This document shows positions 14,507-23,299 of a DNA stretch of 48,197 nucleotides, in pieces; the first letter of the stretch is position 1; each line of letters begins with the position of its first letter. The translations under genes and the position numbers were made by a program. The stretch is from DASWHF01 sp036393295 (GTDB lineage: Bacteria; Pseudomonadota; Gammaproteobacteria; Acidiferrobacterales; UBA6901). A model generated the notes under the pieces. It was not told where the DNA came from. It searched no databases and was given only the letters and a program-made list of their open reading frames with translations. The stretch covers positions 1 through 48,197 of the forward strand of contig DASWHF010000026.1 of the NCBI GenBank assembly GCA_036393295.1, in the 5' to 3' direction.

Positions 14507-15523
14507 TCAGTTCTTCGACTTGTCGACGATCTTGTTGGCCTTGATCCAGGGCATCATGTCGCGCAGCCGGCCGCCGACCTCCTCGATCGGGTGCTTGGCG
14601 GCCTGGGCGCGCATCTCGGGGAAGCGCTTGCCGCCCGATTCGTTCTCGGCCATCCACTCCTTGGCGAACTGCCCGGACTGGATTTCCTTGAGGATCTTCT
14701 TCATCTCGGCCTTGGTCTGCTCGGTGACGATGCGCGGGCCGCGGGTGTAGTCGCCGTACTCGGCGGTGTTGGAGATCGAGTAGCGCATGTTGGCGATGCC
14801 GCCCTCGTACATCAGGTCGACGATCAGCTTCAATTCATGCAGGCACTCGAAATAGGCCATCTCCGGCGGATAGCCGGCCTCGACCAGGGTCTCGAAACCG
14901 GCCTGCACCAGGTGCGAGGCGCCGCCGCACAGCACCGCCTGCTCGCCGAACAGGTCGGTCTCGCACTCGTCCTTGAAGCTGGTCTCGATGACGCCGGCGC
15001 GGCCGCCGCCGATCGCCGAGGCATAGGACAGCGCGAGCTCGCGCGCCTTGCCGGAGGGATTCTGCTGGACGGCGATCAGACAGGGCACGCCGCCGCCCTG
15101 GGTGAAGGTCGAGCGCACCAGGTGGCCGGGACCCTTGGGCGCGACCATGAACACGTCGTGCGAGGCGTCCGGCTTGATGAAGCCGAAGTGGATGCTGAAG
15201 CCGTGCGCCACCGCCACCGCCGCGCCCTGCTTCAGGTTCGGCGCGATCTGCTCGGCATAGAGCTTCTTCTGCTGCTCGTCCGGCGCCAGGATCATGACGA
15301 TGTCGGCGTCCTTGACCGCCTCGGCGACACCCTTGACGGTGAGTCCGGCCTTCTTCGCCTTGTCGACCGACGCCGAACCCTCGCGCAGGCCGACGGTGAC
15401 GTTCACACCGCTGTCCTTGAGGTTCAAGGCGTGCGCGTGGCCCTGCGAGCCGTAGCCGATGATCGTGACTTTCTTTCCCTTGATGAGGGCAAGATCAGCA
15501 TCGTTGTCGTAGAATACTTTCAT
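14507..15523 (-). CDS. ilvC: Ketol-acid reductoisomerase
   Basis: A 338-residue class I enzyme, the standard length. It has the NADPH-binding loop IGYGSQGHAHALNLKDSG, the GLREGS phosphate-binding segment, and the metal-site region with DLFGEQAVLCGG and the EC(L)HELK and SNTAEYGD motifs. It performs isomerisation and reduction in valine, leucine and isoleucine synthesis. The start at 15523 is chosen over the in-frame codon at 15538 because the protein begins MKVFYDNDADL and GGAG lies 6-9 nt upstream. It follows ilvB and ilvH, consistent with one operon. Confidence 0.97.
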   Translation of the reverse strand: MKVFYDNDADLALIKGKKVTIIGYGSQGHAHALNLKDSGVNVTVGLREGSASVDKAKKAGLTVKGVAEAVKDADIVMILAPDEQQKKLYAEQIAPNLKQGAAVAVAHGFSIHFGFIKPDASHDVFMVAPKGPGHLVRSTFTQGGGVPCLIAVQQNPSGKARELALSYASAIGGGRAGVIETSFKDECETDLFGEQAVLCGGASHLVQAGFETLVEAGYPPEMAYFECLHELKLIVDLMYEGGIANMRYSISNTAEYGDYTRGPRIVTEQTKAEMKKILKEIQSGQFAKEWMAENESGGKRFPEMRAQAAKHPIEEVGGRLRDMMPWIKANKIVDKSKN

Positions 15524-15562
15524 AATTGACTCCAGCATTTAAGCTTTGGGATTCTCTTGACG

Positions 15563-15615
15563 AGTGGCAAGTAGCAAGGGGTTCCTTGCCACTTGAATAC
15601 TTACTACTTGCCACT
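15563..15615. repeat. Inverted repeat in ilvH-ilvC gap
   Basis: A perfect 12-bp inverted repeat, AGTGGCAAGTAG (15563-15574) and CTACTTGCCACT (15604-15615), with a third internal copy of CTTGCCACTT in the loop. Related sequence (CAAGTAGCAAG and AGTGGCAAG) occurs at 47279-47304, so it may be a small dispersed element. It could also form an RNA stem between ilvH and ilvC. Confidence 0.6.
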
Positions 15616-15619
15616 GAAG

Positions 15620-16111
15620 TTATACATGCAATCCTTTCGCGCCGCGCGCGATCGCCGACGGGCCGGAGCGCACGACCTCGATGATGCCGGTCTTGCCCAG
15701 CGCCTGGACGAAGGCGTCGAGCTTGTCGGGCGTGCCGGTGAGCTCGATGGTGTAGGTGCTGTCGGTCACGTCGATGATATGACCGCGGAAGATGTCGGCC
15801 ATGCGCTTGACCTCCTCGCGCACGTCGCCGGCGGCATCGACCTTCATGAGCATCATCTCGCGCTCGATGTGGGCGCCCTCGGTCAGGTCGATGAGCTTGA
15901 CCGTGTCGACCAGCTTGTTGAGCTGCTTGGTGATCTGCTCGATGATCTCGTCGCTGCCGCGCGTCACCAGGGTCATGCGCGACAGCGTCGGATCCTCGGT
16001 CGGCGCCACGGTCAGCGACTCGATGTTGTAGCCACGCGCCGAAAACAGCCCGGCGACGCGCGACAGCGCGCCCGATTCGTTTTCCAGCAGTATCGAAATG
16101 ATGTGCCGCAT
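15620..16111 (-). CDS. ilvH: Acetolactate synthase small (regulatory) subunit
   Basis: A 163-residue regulatory subunit. The N-terminal ACT domain is clear: MRHIISILLENESGALSRVA, GLFSARGYNIESLTVAPTED, then SRMTLVTRG. The C-terminal half is the second ACT-like domain (VREEVKRMADIFRGHIIDV). It activates IlvB and makes it sensitive to valine. It follows ilvB by 155 nt, a gap filled by a tandem repeat, and precedes ilvC. Called ilvH or ilvN depending on the naming scheme. Confidence 0.96.
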   Translation of the reverse strand: MRHIISILLENESGALSRVAGLFSARGYNIESLTVAPTEDPTLSRMTLVTRGSDEIIEQITKQLNKLVDTVKLIDLTEGAHIEREMMLMKVDAAGDVREEVKRMADIFRGHIIDVTDSTYTIELTGTPDKLDAFVQALGKTGIIEVVRSGPSAIARGAKGLHV

Positions 16112-16115
16112 TAAG

Positions 16116-16260
16116 GTCTACCTATCGTCCGGTCATAAGATGAGTCTACCTATCGTCCGGTCATAAGATGAGTCTACCTATCGTCCGGTCATAAGATGAG
16201 TCTACCTATCGTCCGGTCATAAGATGAGTCTACCTACTCCGCTTCGCTCCGTTCGTCCGG
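16116..16260 (-). repeat. 28-bp tandem repeat, 4 exact copies plus a degenerate fifth
   Basis: Four identical 28-bp units (16116-16143, 16144-16171, 16172-16199, 16200-16227), then a fifth unit interrupted by a 17-bp insertion, ending about 16260. The array fills the ilvB-ilvH gap. On the minus (coding) strand every unit carries AGGTAG, about nine bases, then ATG and the codons for Met-Thr-Gly-Arg followed by TAG. The final AGGTAG is also the only ribosome-site-like sequence in front of ilvH. There are no spacers, so this is not a CRISPR array. Confidence 0.95.
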
Positions 16261-16265
16261 TCATA

Positions 16266-17999
16266 TTAAGCCAGCTCCCGCTCGGCGTTCTGGCCTTGCA
16301 GGCAGGGCGACATGTGCATCTCGTGCTGGCCCTTGCCGGCGGCGATCATCGGGTAGACGTTCTCGGACTGGTCGGTGATGAAGTCCAGGAACACCAGCCG
16401 GTCCTTGAGCTTCAAGGCCTCCTTGAGCGCGCCCTCGACGTCGCCGGGCTTGTCGATCAGCATGCCGACGTGGCCGTAGCTCTCGGCCAGCTTGATGAAG
16501 TCCGGCAGCGCGTCCATGTAGGAGTGCGAATAGCGGCTCTCGTAGAAGAACTCCTGCCACTGCCGCACCATGCCCATGTAGCGGTTGTTGAGGTTCACGA
16601 TCTTGATCGGCAGCTTGTACTGCTTGCAGGTCGACAGCTCCTGGATGCACATCTGGATCGAGGCCTCGCCGGTCACGCAGGCGACCGTGGCCTTGGGATG
16701 GGCCATCTGCACGCCCATCGCCGCCGGCAGGCCGAAGCCCATGGTGCCGAGCCCCCCGGAGTTGATCCAGCGGCGCGGCTTGTCGAACTTGTAGAACTGC
16801 GCCGCCCACATCTGGTGCTGGCCGACGTCCGAGGTCACGAAGGCGTCGCCGCCGGTGAGCTCGTAGAGCTTTTCGAGCACGTACTGCGGCTTGATGAGCT
16901 TGCTCGCGCGGTCGTACTTCAGGCACTGCATGCCGCGCCACTCGTCGATCTGCGCCCACCAGGCCTCGAGCGCCGGCTGGTCGGGCTTGCGCTTGGCGTC
17001 CTTGATCAGCTTGATCATGTCCTTGAGGACCAGATCGACGCTGCCCACGATCGGCACCTCGACGCGCACGTTCTTGGAGATCGACGAGGGATCGATGTCG
17101 ATGTGGATGATGTGCGCGTGCGGGCAGAACTTCTTGACGTCGCCGGTCACGCGGTCGTCGAAGCGCGCGCCGACGGCGAGCAGCACGTCGCACTCGTGCA
17201 TCGCCATGTTGGCCTCGTAGGTGCCGTGCATGCCCAGCATGCCGACGAACAGCGGGTCGGTCGCCGGATAGGCGCCGAGCCCCATGAGGGTGTTGGTGCA
17301 GGGGTAACCCAGCAGCCGCACGAACTCGGTCAGCGTCTTGGAGCCCTCGCCGAGGATCACGCCGCCGCCGGTGTAGATCATCGGCCGCCGGGCCGCGAGC
17401 AGCAGCTCCACCGCCTTCTTGATCTGCCCCGGATGGCCCTTGGTCACCGGCGAGTACGAGCGCATGCTGACCGACTTGGGGTAGCTGTACTCGGTCTTCT
17501 GGGCCGTGACGTCCTTGGGGATGTCCACCACCACCGGGCCGGGCCGGCCGGTGGTCGCGACGTGGAAGGCCTTCTTGACGGTGGTCGCCAGGTCCTTGAC
17601 GTCCTTGACCAGGAAATTGTGCTTCACGCAGGGACGGGTGATGCCGACCGCGTCGACCTCCTGGAAGGCGTCGTTGCCGATCAGATTGGTCGCGACCTGG
17701 CCGCTGAACACCACCAGCGGGATCGAGTCCATATAAGCGGTCGCGATGCCGGTGACGGTATTGGTCACGCCGGGCCCGGAGGTCACCAGCACCACGCCGG
17801 GCTTGCCGGTCGAGCGCGCATAGCCGTCGGCGGCGTGGGTGGCGCCCTGCTCGTGGCGCACCAGGATATGCTTGACGGCCTCCTGCCGGTAGAGCGCGTC
17901 GTAGATGTGCAGGGCGGCGCCTCCGGGGTATCCGAAAACGTATTCCACCCCCTCGTCCTTGAGGCAACGGACGAAGATATCTGCACCGGTCAATTCCAC
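16266..17999 (-). CDS. ilvB: Acetolactate synthase large (catalytic) subunit
   Basis: A 577-residue thiamine-diphosphate enzyme. The N-terminal activating Glu region reads RHEQGATHAADGYARSTG, and the C-terminal cofactor motif is TGEASIQMCIQEL...VNLNNRYMGMVRQW (Glu in place of the first Asp of GDG, which I believe also occurs in some relatives). It makes acetolactate or acetohydroxybutyrate, the first common step of branched-chain amino acid synthesis. It is the first gene of ilvB-ilvH-ilvC and has a good promoter upstream. Divergent from the M48 peptidase gene. Confidence 0.97.
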   Translation of the reverse strand: MELTGADIFVRCLKDEGVEYVFGYPGGAALHIYDALYRQEAVKHILVRHEQGATHAADGYARSTGKPGVVLVTSGPGVTNTVTGIATAYMDSIPLVVFSGQVATNLIGNDAFQEVDAVGITRPCVKHNFLVKDVKDLATTVKKAFHVATTGRPGPVVVDIPKDVTAQKTEYSYPKSVSMRSYSPVTKGHPGQIKKAVELLLAARRPMIYTGGGVILGEGSKTLTEFVRLLGYPCTNTLMGLGAYPATDPLFVGMLGMHGTYEANMAMHECDVLLAVGARFDDRVTGDVKKFCPHAHIIHIDIDPSSISKNVRVEVPIVGSVDLVLKDMIKLIKDAKRKPDQPALEAWWAQIDEWRGMQCLKYDRASKLIKPQYVLEKLYELTGGDAFVTSDVGQHQMWAAQFYKFDKPRRWINSGGLGTMGFGLPAAMGVQMAHPKATVACVTGEASIQMCIQELSTCKQYKLPIKIVNLNNRYMGMVRQWQEFFYESRYSHSYMDALPDFIKLAESYGHVGMLIDKPGDVEGALKEALKLKDRLVFLDFITDQSENVYPMIAAGKGQHEMHMSPCLQGQNAERELA

Positions 18000-18065
18000 G
18001 ATCTTTCCCCTGGGAACAAGACTGCCCAGGTGTGGGCATCTCGTCGCACGCGGCGGTAATATGAG

Positions 18066-18094
18066 AAAATACTTATTAGTCAGGCAGGGGTCAA
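18066..18094 (-). promoter_or_regulatory. ilvBHC promoter
   Basis: On the minus strand, -35 TTGACC (18094-18089), 17-nt spacer and -10 TATTTT (18071-18066). Transcription should start near 18059, giving a leader of about 60 nt before the ilvB ATG. That is too short for a classical leader-peptide attenuator, and none was found. Confidence 0.6.
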
Positions 18095-18204
18095 TAGGAA
18101 AGCGGGGATTTTTAGTGACTTACGCGCGCCCGCGCGCCCTGCACCGCCCCCCGCCGGCGGGTCGCCTGGAAATGTCCCGGGCCAGCGACCATGATTAATA
18201 AATT

Positions 18205-18227
18205 GTAGGCGGCGCTTCCAGCCCCGC
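18205..18227 (+). repeat. REP element, family 2 (single copy)
   Basis: A 23-bp imperfect palindrome headed by GTAG, with arms around TTCCA. It differs by one base from the two copies between parC and parE (42744-42799, opposite orientation). It lies in the leader region of the M48 peptidase gene. Confidence 0.6.
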
Positions 18228-18261
18228 TGGGTACCAAACAAACCATTCGCCACAAGCCCTT

Positions 18262-20130
18262 ATGACCCGACAGGAATTCGACGCCCTGGTGGCGCGCCTG
18301 GAAAAGTACGCCGCCCGCCATCCCCGCGCCTACAAGCTGCGCATCGCGGGCCTCGCGGGCCTCGGTTATGCCTATATCGTGGCGGTGCTTATCGTCCTCG
18401 CGGTCCTGACGCTGATCTCGCTGGCGCTCGCCGTCAAGGCGCCGCTCGTGGCCATCAAGCTGGGGCTGCCGCTGCTGGCGCTGGTCTGGGTGATCTTCCG
18501 CGCCCTGTGGGTGCGCCTGGAGGCGCCCCAGGGCCTGCCGGTGCGGCGCCGCGACGCGCCCGCGCTGTTCGCGTTGATCGCCGACCTGCGCCGGCGCCTC
18601 AAGGGGCCGCGCATCCACCGGGTGCTGCTGACCGACGAGTTCAACGCCGCGGTCTCGCAGGTGCCGCGGCTCGGGCTGTTCGGCTGGCAGAAGAATTTCC
18701 TGATCCTCGGGCTGCCGCTGATGCAGGCGCTGTCACCGGACGAGTTCCGCGCGGTCCTGGGCCACGAATACGGCCACCTGGCCGGCGCCCACAGCCGCTT
18801 CAGCGGCTGGATCTACCGCGTGCGCAAGACCTGGTACCAGCTGCTCGATGCGCTGCATGCCCGCAAGGGCTGGGGCGTGGCGCTGTTCAACCGCTTCTTC
18901 GACTGGTATGCGCCGTTTTTTCACGCCTACACCTTCGTGCTGGCGCGCGCCAACGAGTACCAGGCCGACCGCGCCGCCGCCGAGCTGGCCGGGGCGCGCG
19001 CCGCGGCCGATGCGCTGGTGAACGTCTCGGTGAAGGGCAGCGCGCTGTCGCAGCAGTTCTGGCCGTCGCTGCTGGCGCGCGCCGACGACGAACCCGCGCC
19101 GAGCGTCGGACCCTACAGCCATCTCAGTCAGTACTTCCGCGAGCCGCTCGCCCCCGATCATGCCACGCGCTTTCTGGGCGCGGCGCTCGAGCAGAAGACC
19201 GGCAGCGACGACACCCATCCGTCGCTCAGCGACCGGCTCGCCGCGCTCGGCCAGGAACCGCGCCTCCCGCCGCCGGCGGACGAGACCGCGGCGGCCCGCT
19301 TCCTGGGGCCGGCCCTGCCCGGCTTCGCCGAGCGCCTCGACCAGACCTGGCAAAGCGGCGTCGCGCAGTCCTGGCGCAGCCGCTACGACTACGCGCAGGA
19401 CGCCAAGGCCAGGCTCGCCGCGCTCGACGCCAAGGCGGAATCCGCCGAGCTCGACCTGCAAGAGTCCTGGGACCGGGCGCGCTGGACCGAGGAATTCCGC
19501 GGCGCCGACGCCGCCCTGCCCCAGTACCGCGCACTGATGGAACGCGCGCCGCAGGAGGCGGCGCCGGTGTTCGCGGTCGGGCGCCTGCTGCTGGCGCGCG
19601 ACGCGGCCGACGGGCGGGACCTGCTGGAGCGGGCCATGACGCTCGACGCCGCGTACACCGAGTCGGCCTGCGAGCATCTTTATTACTACTTGCAGCGCCA
19701 GGGACGCACCGACGACGCCATGCACTATTACCGGCGCGCGGTCGACTGGCACCGGAAAGTCGAGGCCGCCAAGGCCGAGCGCGCCCAGCTCAACGTCACG
19801 GATGGGCTCGAGCCGCACGGCCTCGAGCCGGAAGCGCTCGCGGCGCTGCGCGCCGAACTGCAACGCTACCCGCGCATCCGCAAGGCCTGGCTGGCCCGCA
19901 AGACCCTCGCCCACTTCCCCGAGACCCCGCTCTACGTCCTCGGCATCGCCTACGGGAACATGCTGTCGACGCAGCGCTCGGCGGCCGGACTCGTCCAGCT
20001 GCTGATCAAGGAAATGACATTCCCCGGCGAGGCCTTCGTGATCATCATCGACCGCACCGACAACAAGGCACAGATCAAGCTCGGCAGGCGGCTGAAGAAG
20101 ATCGCGAGCGCGCTGGTCTACCGGCGCTGA
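18262..20130 (+). CDS. M48-family membrane metallopeptidase
   Basis: A 622-residue zinc protease. Two hydrophobic helices lie near residues 32-90 (YIVAVLIVLAVLTLISLAL; LGLPLLALVWVIFRALW). The catalytic motif is His168-Glu169-x-x-His172 in VLGHEYGHLAGAH, and the third ligand is Glu232 in ANEYQADRAAAEL. The C-terminal ~250 residues look alpha-helical and repeat-like (RYDYAQDAKARLAALD; ESACEHLYYYLQRQG), possibly TPR-related. Such HtpX/Ste24-like proteases work in envelope quality control; the substrate is unknown. It stands alone between ilvB (divergent) and cysS (convergent). The start has no strong ribosome site. Confidence 0.88.
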   Translation: MTRQEFDALVARLEKYAARHPRAYKLRIAGLAGLGYAYIVAVLIVLAVLTLISLALAVKAPLVAIKLGLPLLALVWVIFRALWVRLEAPQGLPVRRRDAPALFALIADLRRRLKGPRIHRVLLTDEFNAAVSQVPRLGLFGWQKNFLILGLPLMQALSPDEFRAVLGHEYGHLAGAHSRFSGWIYRVRKTWYQLLDALHARKGWGVALFNRFFDWYAPFFHAYTFVLARANEYQADRAAAELAGARAAADALVNVSVKGSALSQQFWPSLLARADDEPAPSVGPYSHLSQYFREPLAPDHATRFLGAALEQKTGSDDTHPSLSDRLAALGQEPRLPPPADETAAARFLGPALPGFAERLDQTWQSGVAQSWRSRYDYAQDAKARLAALDAKAESAELDLQESWDRARWTEEFRGADAALPQYRALMERAPQEAAPVFAVGRLLLARDAADGRDLLERAMTLDAAYTESACEHLYYYLQRQGRTDDAMHYYRRAVDWHRKVEAAKAERAQLNVTDGLEPHGLEPEALAALRAELQRYPRIRKAWLARKTLAHFPETPLYVLGIAYGNMLSTQRSAAGLVQLLIKEMTFPGEAFVIIIDRTDNKAQIKLGRRLKKIASALVYRR

Positions 20131-20167
20131 CCGCATTCACCGGGCTCAAAGAGCCCAACGCAAAGAC

Positions 20168-20226
20168 CTAGGGTGGGGCCTTGCCCCACCGACACCGCCG
20201 AACGGGTGGGCCAAGGCCCACCCTAC
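20168..20226. repeat. REP pair, family 1, copy R1
   Basis: Two head-to-head GC palindromes (GGTGGGGC-ctt-GCCCCACC and GGTGGGCC-aa-GGCCCACC), separated by 14 nt, with the outer ends forming CTAG/CTAC. It lies in the convergent gap between the M48 gene and cysS and could also act as a bidirectional terminator. Same family as copies at 25295, 27969, 39415 and 40274. Confidence 0.85.
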
Positions 20227-20266
20227 CTCTTTGAATTTCTCTGCGTTGGTTTTTTGACACGCCCAA

Positions 20267-21664
20267 TCACGCCCTTCGCCAGGTCGTGCCGCCCGGCCCG
20301 TCCTCGAGTATCACACCCTGGTGCTTCAGCGCATCGCGGATGCGGTCGGCCTCGGCGAAGTCCTTCGCGCGCTTGGCGGCGGCGCGCGCCGCGATTTGCG
20401 CCTCGATCCCGGCATCGGTCAGGCCGGCGACCGCCGCGCCGCCTTGCAGGAAGTCGAGCGGCGGACGCTGCAGCAGCCCGAGGATGCCGGCCAGGCGCCG
20501 CAGCAGGCCGGCCAGCTGGGTGGCGTGCGCCGCGTCCGCCTCGCGCAGGCGATTGATGTCGCGCGCCAGGTCGAACAGCGCCGCCATGGCGAGCGACGTG
20601 TTGAAGTCGTCGTCCATCGCCGCGTAAAAGCGCTCGGCGTAGTCGGTCAGCGGCGGCGGCAGTTCGGTGGGCGGCTCGGCGGGCGGCGTCTCCTTGAGCG
20701 CGATGTACAGCCGCGTAAGCGCCGCCTTGGCGTTGTCCAGCGACTCGTCCGAGTAATTGAGCGGGCTGCGGTAGTGGCTGGCGAGGATGAAATAGCGCAC
20801 CACCTCCGGGTCGTAGCGCTTCAGGATCTCGCGGATGGTGAAGAAATTGCCGAGCGACTTGGACATCTTCTCGTCGTCGACGCGCACGAAGCCGTTGTGC
20901 ATCCAGACGTTGACGAACTTGTGGCCGCTCGCGCCCTCGCTCTGGGCGATCTCGTTCTCGTGGTGCGGGAACTGCAGGTCCAGGCCGCCGCCGTGGATGT
21001 CGAAGTGCTCGCCCAGGCAGGCGGTCGACATCGCCGAGCACTCGATGTGCCAGCCCGGCCGGCCCGGCCCCCACGGCGAGTCCCAGCTCGGCTCACCGGG
21101 CTTGGCGGCCTTCCATAATACGAAGTCCAGGGGATCCTGCTTGTCCTCGCCGGCCTCGACGCGCGCGCCGACCCGCAGGTCCTCGATCGACTTGCCGGAC
21201 AGCCGGCCATAGCCGGCGAACTTGCGAACATGATAATAGACGTCGCCGTTCGCGGCGCGGTAGGCATAGCCGCGTTCCACGAGCGCCTGGATCATGGCGA
21301 TGATCTGAGCGATATAGACGGTCGCGCGCGGCTCCTCGTCCGGGGGCTCGACGCCGAGCGCCGCCGCGTCCTCGTGCATGGCCAGGATGAAGCGCGCGGT
21401 GAGCGCGTCGATCGGCTCGCCGTTCTCATTGGCGCGCTTGATGATCTTGTCATCGATGTCGGTGATGTTGCGGATGTAGGAAACCGTGTAGCCGCGCGCG
21501 CGCAGGTAGCGCGTCACCATGTCGAACACCACCATGACGCGGCCATGGCCGAGATGGCAGTAGTCGTAGACCGTCATGCCGCAGACGTACATGCGCACCC
21601 GGCCGGCCTCGATGGGCACGAATGGTTCCTTGCGCCTGGTCAGGCTGTTGTAGATTTCCAGCAT
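20267..21664 (-). CDS. cysS: Cysteinyl-tRNA synthetase
   Basis: A 465-residue class I synthetase. The zinc-binding Cys is in YVCGMTVYD, the HIGH equivalent is HLGHGR, and the KMSKS loop is exact (KMSKSLGNF). The zinc-site motifs GRPGWHIECSAM and GGGLDLQFPHHENE are present. It charges tRNA-Cys. The start MLEIYNSLTRRKEPF (21664) matches the usual N-terminus. An in-frame ATG at 21682 overlaps the gltX stop (ATGA) and would add six residues; either is possible. It is directly downstream of gltX on the same strand, so two tRNA synthetases are co-transcribed. Confidence 0.96.
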   Translation of the reverse strand: MLEIYNSLTRRKEPFVPIEAGRVRMYVCGMTVYDYCHLGHGRVMVVFDMVTRYLRARGYTVSYIRNITDIDDKIIKRANENGEPIDALTARFILAMHEDAAALGVEPPDEEPRATVYIAQIIAMIQALVERGYAYRAANGDVYYHVRKFAGYGRLSGKSIEDLRVGARVEAGEDKQDPLDFVLWKAAKPGEPSWDSPWGPGRPGWHIECSAMSTACLGEHFDIHGGGLDLQFPHHENEIAQSEGASGHKFVNVWMHNGFVRVDDEKMSKSLGNFFTIREILKRYDPEVVRYFILASHYRSPLNYSDESLDNAKAALTRLYIALKETPPAEPPTELPPPLTDYAERFYAAMDDDFNTSLAMAALFDLARDINRLREADAAHATQLAGLLRRLAGILGLLQRPPLDFLQGGAAVAGLTDAGIEAQIAARAAAKRAKDFAEADRIRDALKHQGVILEDGPGGTTWRRA

Positions 21665-21678
21665 GGCGTGAGTTTCCG

Positions 21679-23121
21679 TCATTCGTCGAGCAGCGCCAGC
21701 GCGGATTCCAGATGCCGCCGCACCCGCTGCTCGCCGAGCAGCGTCCACAGCTGATCCAGCTCCGGCCCGTGGGTGGTGCCGGTGAGCGCGGCGCGCAGCG
21801 GCATGTACAGGCCCTTGCCCTTGACGCCCGTGGTCTGCGCGACGGCGCGGCTATAGGCCTTGAAATCGCCGCCCTCGCTGTCGATGCGCGCGAGCGCGGC
21901 ATTGAAGAAGTCCGCACCCGCGGCGCGGATCGCGCTGCGCGCGTCGTGATCGAAGCGACCGGTCTCGGCGTAGAGCTTCATCGCCCAATCATGGGCGTCG
22001 TCCGGCAGCACGATGTTCGGGCGCACGGCGCGCACGAAATACAGCTCGCTGCCGGACGGCACCAGATCACGAATGCGGCGGTTGTCGGGGCAGGCGTGCC
22101 CGTCCAACCAGGCCCACAGCAGTTCCTCGGGCGCCGCCAGCACCGCCTCCTTCTGCCAGTGGCGGAGCTGCTGGGCGTCGAAATGCGCCGGCGCGCGGTG
22201 CAGGCGCTCGACGGCGAAATGCGCGGCCAGGGCGTCGAAGTCCATCAGATCGTTGCTCTCATAGGTATGCCCGAGCCGCGCAAGGTAATTGTTGATCGCC
22301 GCCGGCAGCCAGCCCGCCTCGCGCAACGCCTGGACGCTCAGGCTGCCGCCGCGCTTGGACAACGGCGCGCCGTCGGCGTCCACCACCAGCGCGATGTGCG
22401 CATAGTCCGGCGCCGAAAGATCGAGCGCTCGCAGCAGCAGCAGCTGGCGCGGCGTGTTGGTCAGGTGGTCCTCGCCGCGCACCACCAGGTCGACGCCCAT
22501 GGTCGCGTCGTCGATCGCGTTGCTGAAGAAGAACGCCGGCGTGCCGTCGGACCGGCGGATGACGAAATCGCCGATGTCGTCGGTGGCGAACTCCTGGCGG
22601 CCGCGCACCCGGTCCGCGAACGCGACGCGCTCGCCGTCCGGCACGCGGAAGCGCAAGGTCGCCGGCGCACCGGCCGCCAGCCGTTCGCGGACCTGCACCG
22701 GGTCCAGGACCCGGCAGCGACCGTTGTAGCGCGGCGGCTTGCCGGCGGCGAGCTGGGTACGGCGCGCGACGGCCAGCTCGTGCTCGCTGCAGAAGCAGCG
22801 GTAGGCCAGGCCGCGCGATTCCAGCGCCTCGAAGTAGCGGGCGTAGATCGGTCCGCGCTGGGACTGGTAATAAGGTCCGGCGTCGCCCCCGGCCTCCGGC
22901 CCCTCCTGCCAGTCGAGCCCCAGCCAGCGCAGGTCGCGCAGCAGCGCCTCGGCGTACTTCTCGTGGCCGCGCACCGCGTCGGTGTCCTCGATCCGCAGCA
23001 GCAGGCGGCCGCCGCGGCCGCGCGCCAGCAGCGCGTTGAACAGCGCGGTGCGGACGTTGCCGAGATGCAGCAGTCCGGTCGGGCTGGGCGCGAAGCGGGT
23101 CTTGAGGGGCGGGCGGCTCAT
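21679..23121 (-). CDS. gltX: Glutamyl-tRNA synthetase
   Basis: A 480-residue class I synthetase. The HIGH region is RFAPSPTGLLHLGNVRTALF and the KMSKS equivalent is LSKRGGSLSV. The Glu-specific middle (YNGRCRVLDP) and the C-terminal anticodon-binding helical domain are present. It lacks the four-Cys zinc site seen in some orthologues (only YRCFCSEHELA is visible), so it is closer to the shorter bacterial type. The ATG at 23121 is preferred over a TTG at 23142. It heads the gltX-cysS pair. Confidence 0.95.
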   Translation of the reverse strand: MSRPPLKTRFAPSPTGLLHLGNVRTALFNALLARGRGGRLLLRIEDTDAVRGHEKYAEALLRDLRWLGLDWQEGPEAGGDAGPYYQSQRGPIYARYFEALESRGLAYRCFCSEHELAVARRTQLAAGKPPRYNGRCRVLDPVQVRERLAAGAPATLRFRVPDGERVAFADRVRGRQEFATDDIGDFVIRRSDGTPAFFFSNAIDDATMGVDLVVRGEDHLTNTPRQLLLLRALDLSAPDYAHIALVVDADGAPLSKRGGSLSVQALREAGWLPAAINNYLARLGHTYESNDLMDFDALAAHFAVERLHRAPAHFDAQQLRHWQKEAVLAAPEELLWAWLDGHACPDNRRIRDLVPSGSELYFVRAVRPNIVLPDDAHDWAMKLYAETGRFDHDARSAIRAAGADFFNAALARIDSEGGDFKAYSRAVAQTTGVKGKGLYMPLRAALTGTTHGPELDQLWTLLGEQRVRRHLESALALLDE

Positions 23122-23184
23122 GCGTGGCGGAATGGTATCCAAGCCCCGGGTGAATTAAAATACGCGCCGCAGGGAATGGGCCCA

Positions 23185-23236
23185 GGATGCCGGCACGACC
23201 CGGAACGGAGATCCGAACAGCACGCCTCCGGCATCC
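23185..23236. repeat. Inverted repeat upstream of ppiB
   Basis: Perfect 9-bp arms GGATGCCGG (23185-23193) and CCGGCATCC (23228-23236) enclose 34 nt. The element lies between the divergent gltX and ppiB genes, 64 nt before the ppiB start, and could form a stem in its leader. Function unknown. Confidence 0.5.
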
Positions 23237-23299
23237 GGTCATGGCGCCCGCCTCAGGGTCTTCAAGCCTTCGCGACACCACCCGGAGACAGCCAAGACC

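Noticed and set aside
16116..16260. Tandem units considered as a CRISPR array
   Set aside because: Units are directly adjacent with no unique spacers and no cas genes nearby.
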